NCBI RefSeq assembly: GCF_042675965.1
Contig: NZ_JBHTKJ010000041.1
Span: 1 to 40,063 of the forward strand
DNA length: 40,063 nt
Reading direction: 5' to 3'
Source: Virgibacillus_R byunsanensis
GTDB taxonomy: Bacteria; Bacillota; Bacilli; Bacillales; Amphibacillaceae
The translations under genes and the position numbers were made by a program. Position 1 is the stretch's first letter. Every line of letters begins with the position of its first letter. This document shows positions 39,956 to 40,063 of this stretch, piece by piece. The notes beneath the pieces are model-generated. The model saw nothing but the letters and a program-made list of their open reading frames with translations. It was not told where the DNA came from and did no database searches.

Positions 39956-40063
39956 GGCTTATTTGTAAGTAAGTTTTGTTGCTTTTTAATCCTCGCAGTT
40001 GATATAAACTGCGACGTAACTTTAGGCTTATTTCTAAGAACACGCGCTATTGCCGCCGTCTGG
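39956..40063. mobile_element. MITE-like repeat, left-hand part running off the window
   Basis: Begins GGCTTATTTGTAAGTAAG and GTTGCTTTTT, like the left end of the complete element at 20996. From about 40008 on it repeats, in opposite orientation, the sequence at 227-285 of this window (AACTTTAGGCTTATTTCTAA). The rest of the element lies beyond the end. Confidence 0.75.

Noticed and set aside
1..40063. CRISPR arrays, tRNA and rRNA genes
   Set aside because: No regularly spaced direct repeats and no tRNA- or rRNA-like segments were seen on either strand by eye; a covariance search would be decisive.

Overview
The window is AT-rich Gram-positive DNA with strong Shine-Dalgarno sites, frequent TTG/GTG starts, two S-box (SAM-I) riboswitches, sporulation-type genes (a dipicolinate synthase subunit A, a SpoIID/LytB-domain protein, a DUF1657 protein, a BsuPI-domain protein) and two Na+/H+ antiporters (CPA1/NhaP type and NhaC type). 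This fits a spore-forming, probably halotolerant Bacillaceae member of the Oceanobacillus/Virgibacillus kind. That assignment is inference; there is no rRNA gene to check it.

Layout. 0-4.3 kb: antiporter, manganese catalase and a thermitase-like secreted protease that is tightly bracketed by two inverted copies of a dispersed repeat. 4.7-8.4 kb: a sulfur block. One S-box precedes a YxjG/YxjH-type methionine synthase-like gene; a second S-box on the other strand precedes an SfnG-like dimethylsulfone monooxygenase and an ATP-grasp ligase. 8.4-10.2 kb: MarR regulator plus MFS exporter with a palindromic candidate operator. 10.2-19 kb: Q-rich small protein, PBP4-type carboxypeptidase, DUF1657, phosphatase/phosphodiesterase pair, UV endonuclease UvsE and NhaC. 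19-19.9 kb: a graveyard of mobile-element remnants. 20-27.8 kb: a 3-hydroxybutyrate/acetoacetate utilisation operon (scoA-scoB-bdhA-thiolase-GntP permease, then a 3-hydroxyacyl-CoA dehydrogenase beyond a MITE) with a good sigma-54 promoter and, upstream, a PAS/sigma-54 activator gene. 29-34.2 kb: a six-gene operon for oxidative catabolism of an amino or imino acid (two iron-sulfur proteins, two FAD oxidoreductases, DctM-like permease, Asp/Glu-racemase family enzyme). 34.4-36.4 kb: a solitary dpaA followed by an internally deleted TnpB element that keeps its right-end omega-RNA region. 36.4-40 kb: an ion-channel-like protein without a recognisable selectivity filter, small spore-type proteins, a decayed bacillopeptidase F fragment and an Hsp20.

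How the genes work together. Imported 3-hydroxybutyrate would be oxidised by BdhA, activated by ScoAB and cleaved by the thiolase; the sigma-54 promoter sits 20-35 bases before scoA, and a 44-bp palindrome lies at enhancer distance. In the sulfur block both S-boxes should switch expression on when SAM is low, so the SfnG-like enzyme and its ATP-grasp partner are probably sulfur-salvage genes. The amino-acid oxidation operon reads like a heteromeric flavoenzyme (HcnABC / D-hydroxyproline dehydrogenase-like); its first protein shows its complete iron-sulfur motif only if translation starts at an ATC codon.

The most notable signals are the S-box-controlled SfnG/ATP-grasp pair, the ATC start, the 427-bp MITE with an 8-bp target duplication lying on a stop codon, the inverted repeats bracketing the protease, the TnpB remnant, and an H-type pseudoknot topology in the nhaC leader. 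No CRISPR array, tRNA or rRNA was seen. All family assignments are from reading motifs, not from a database search.
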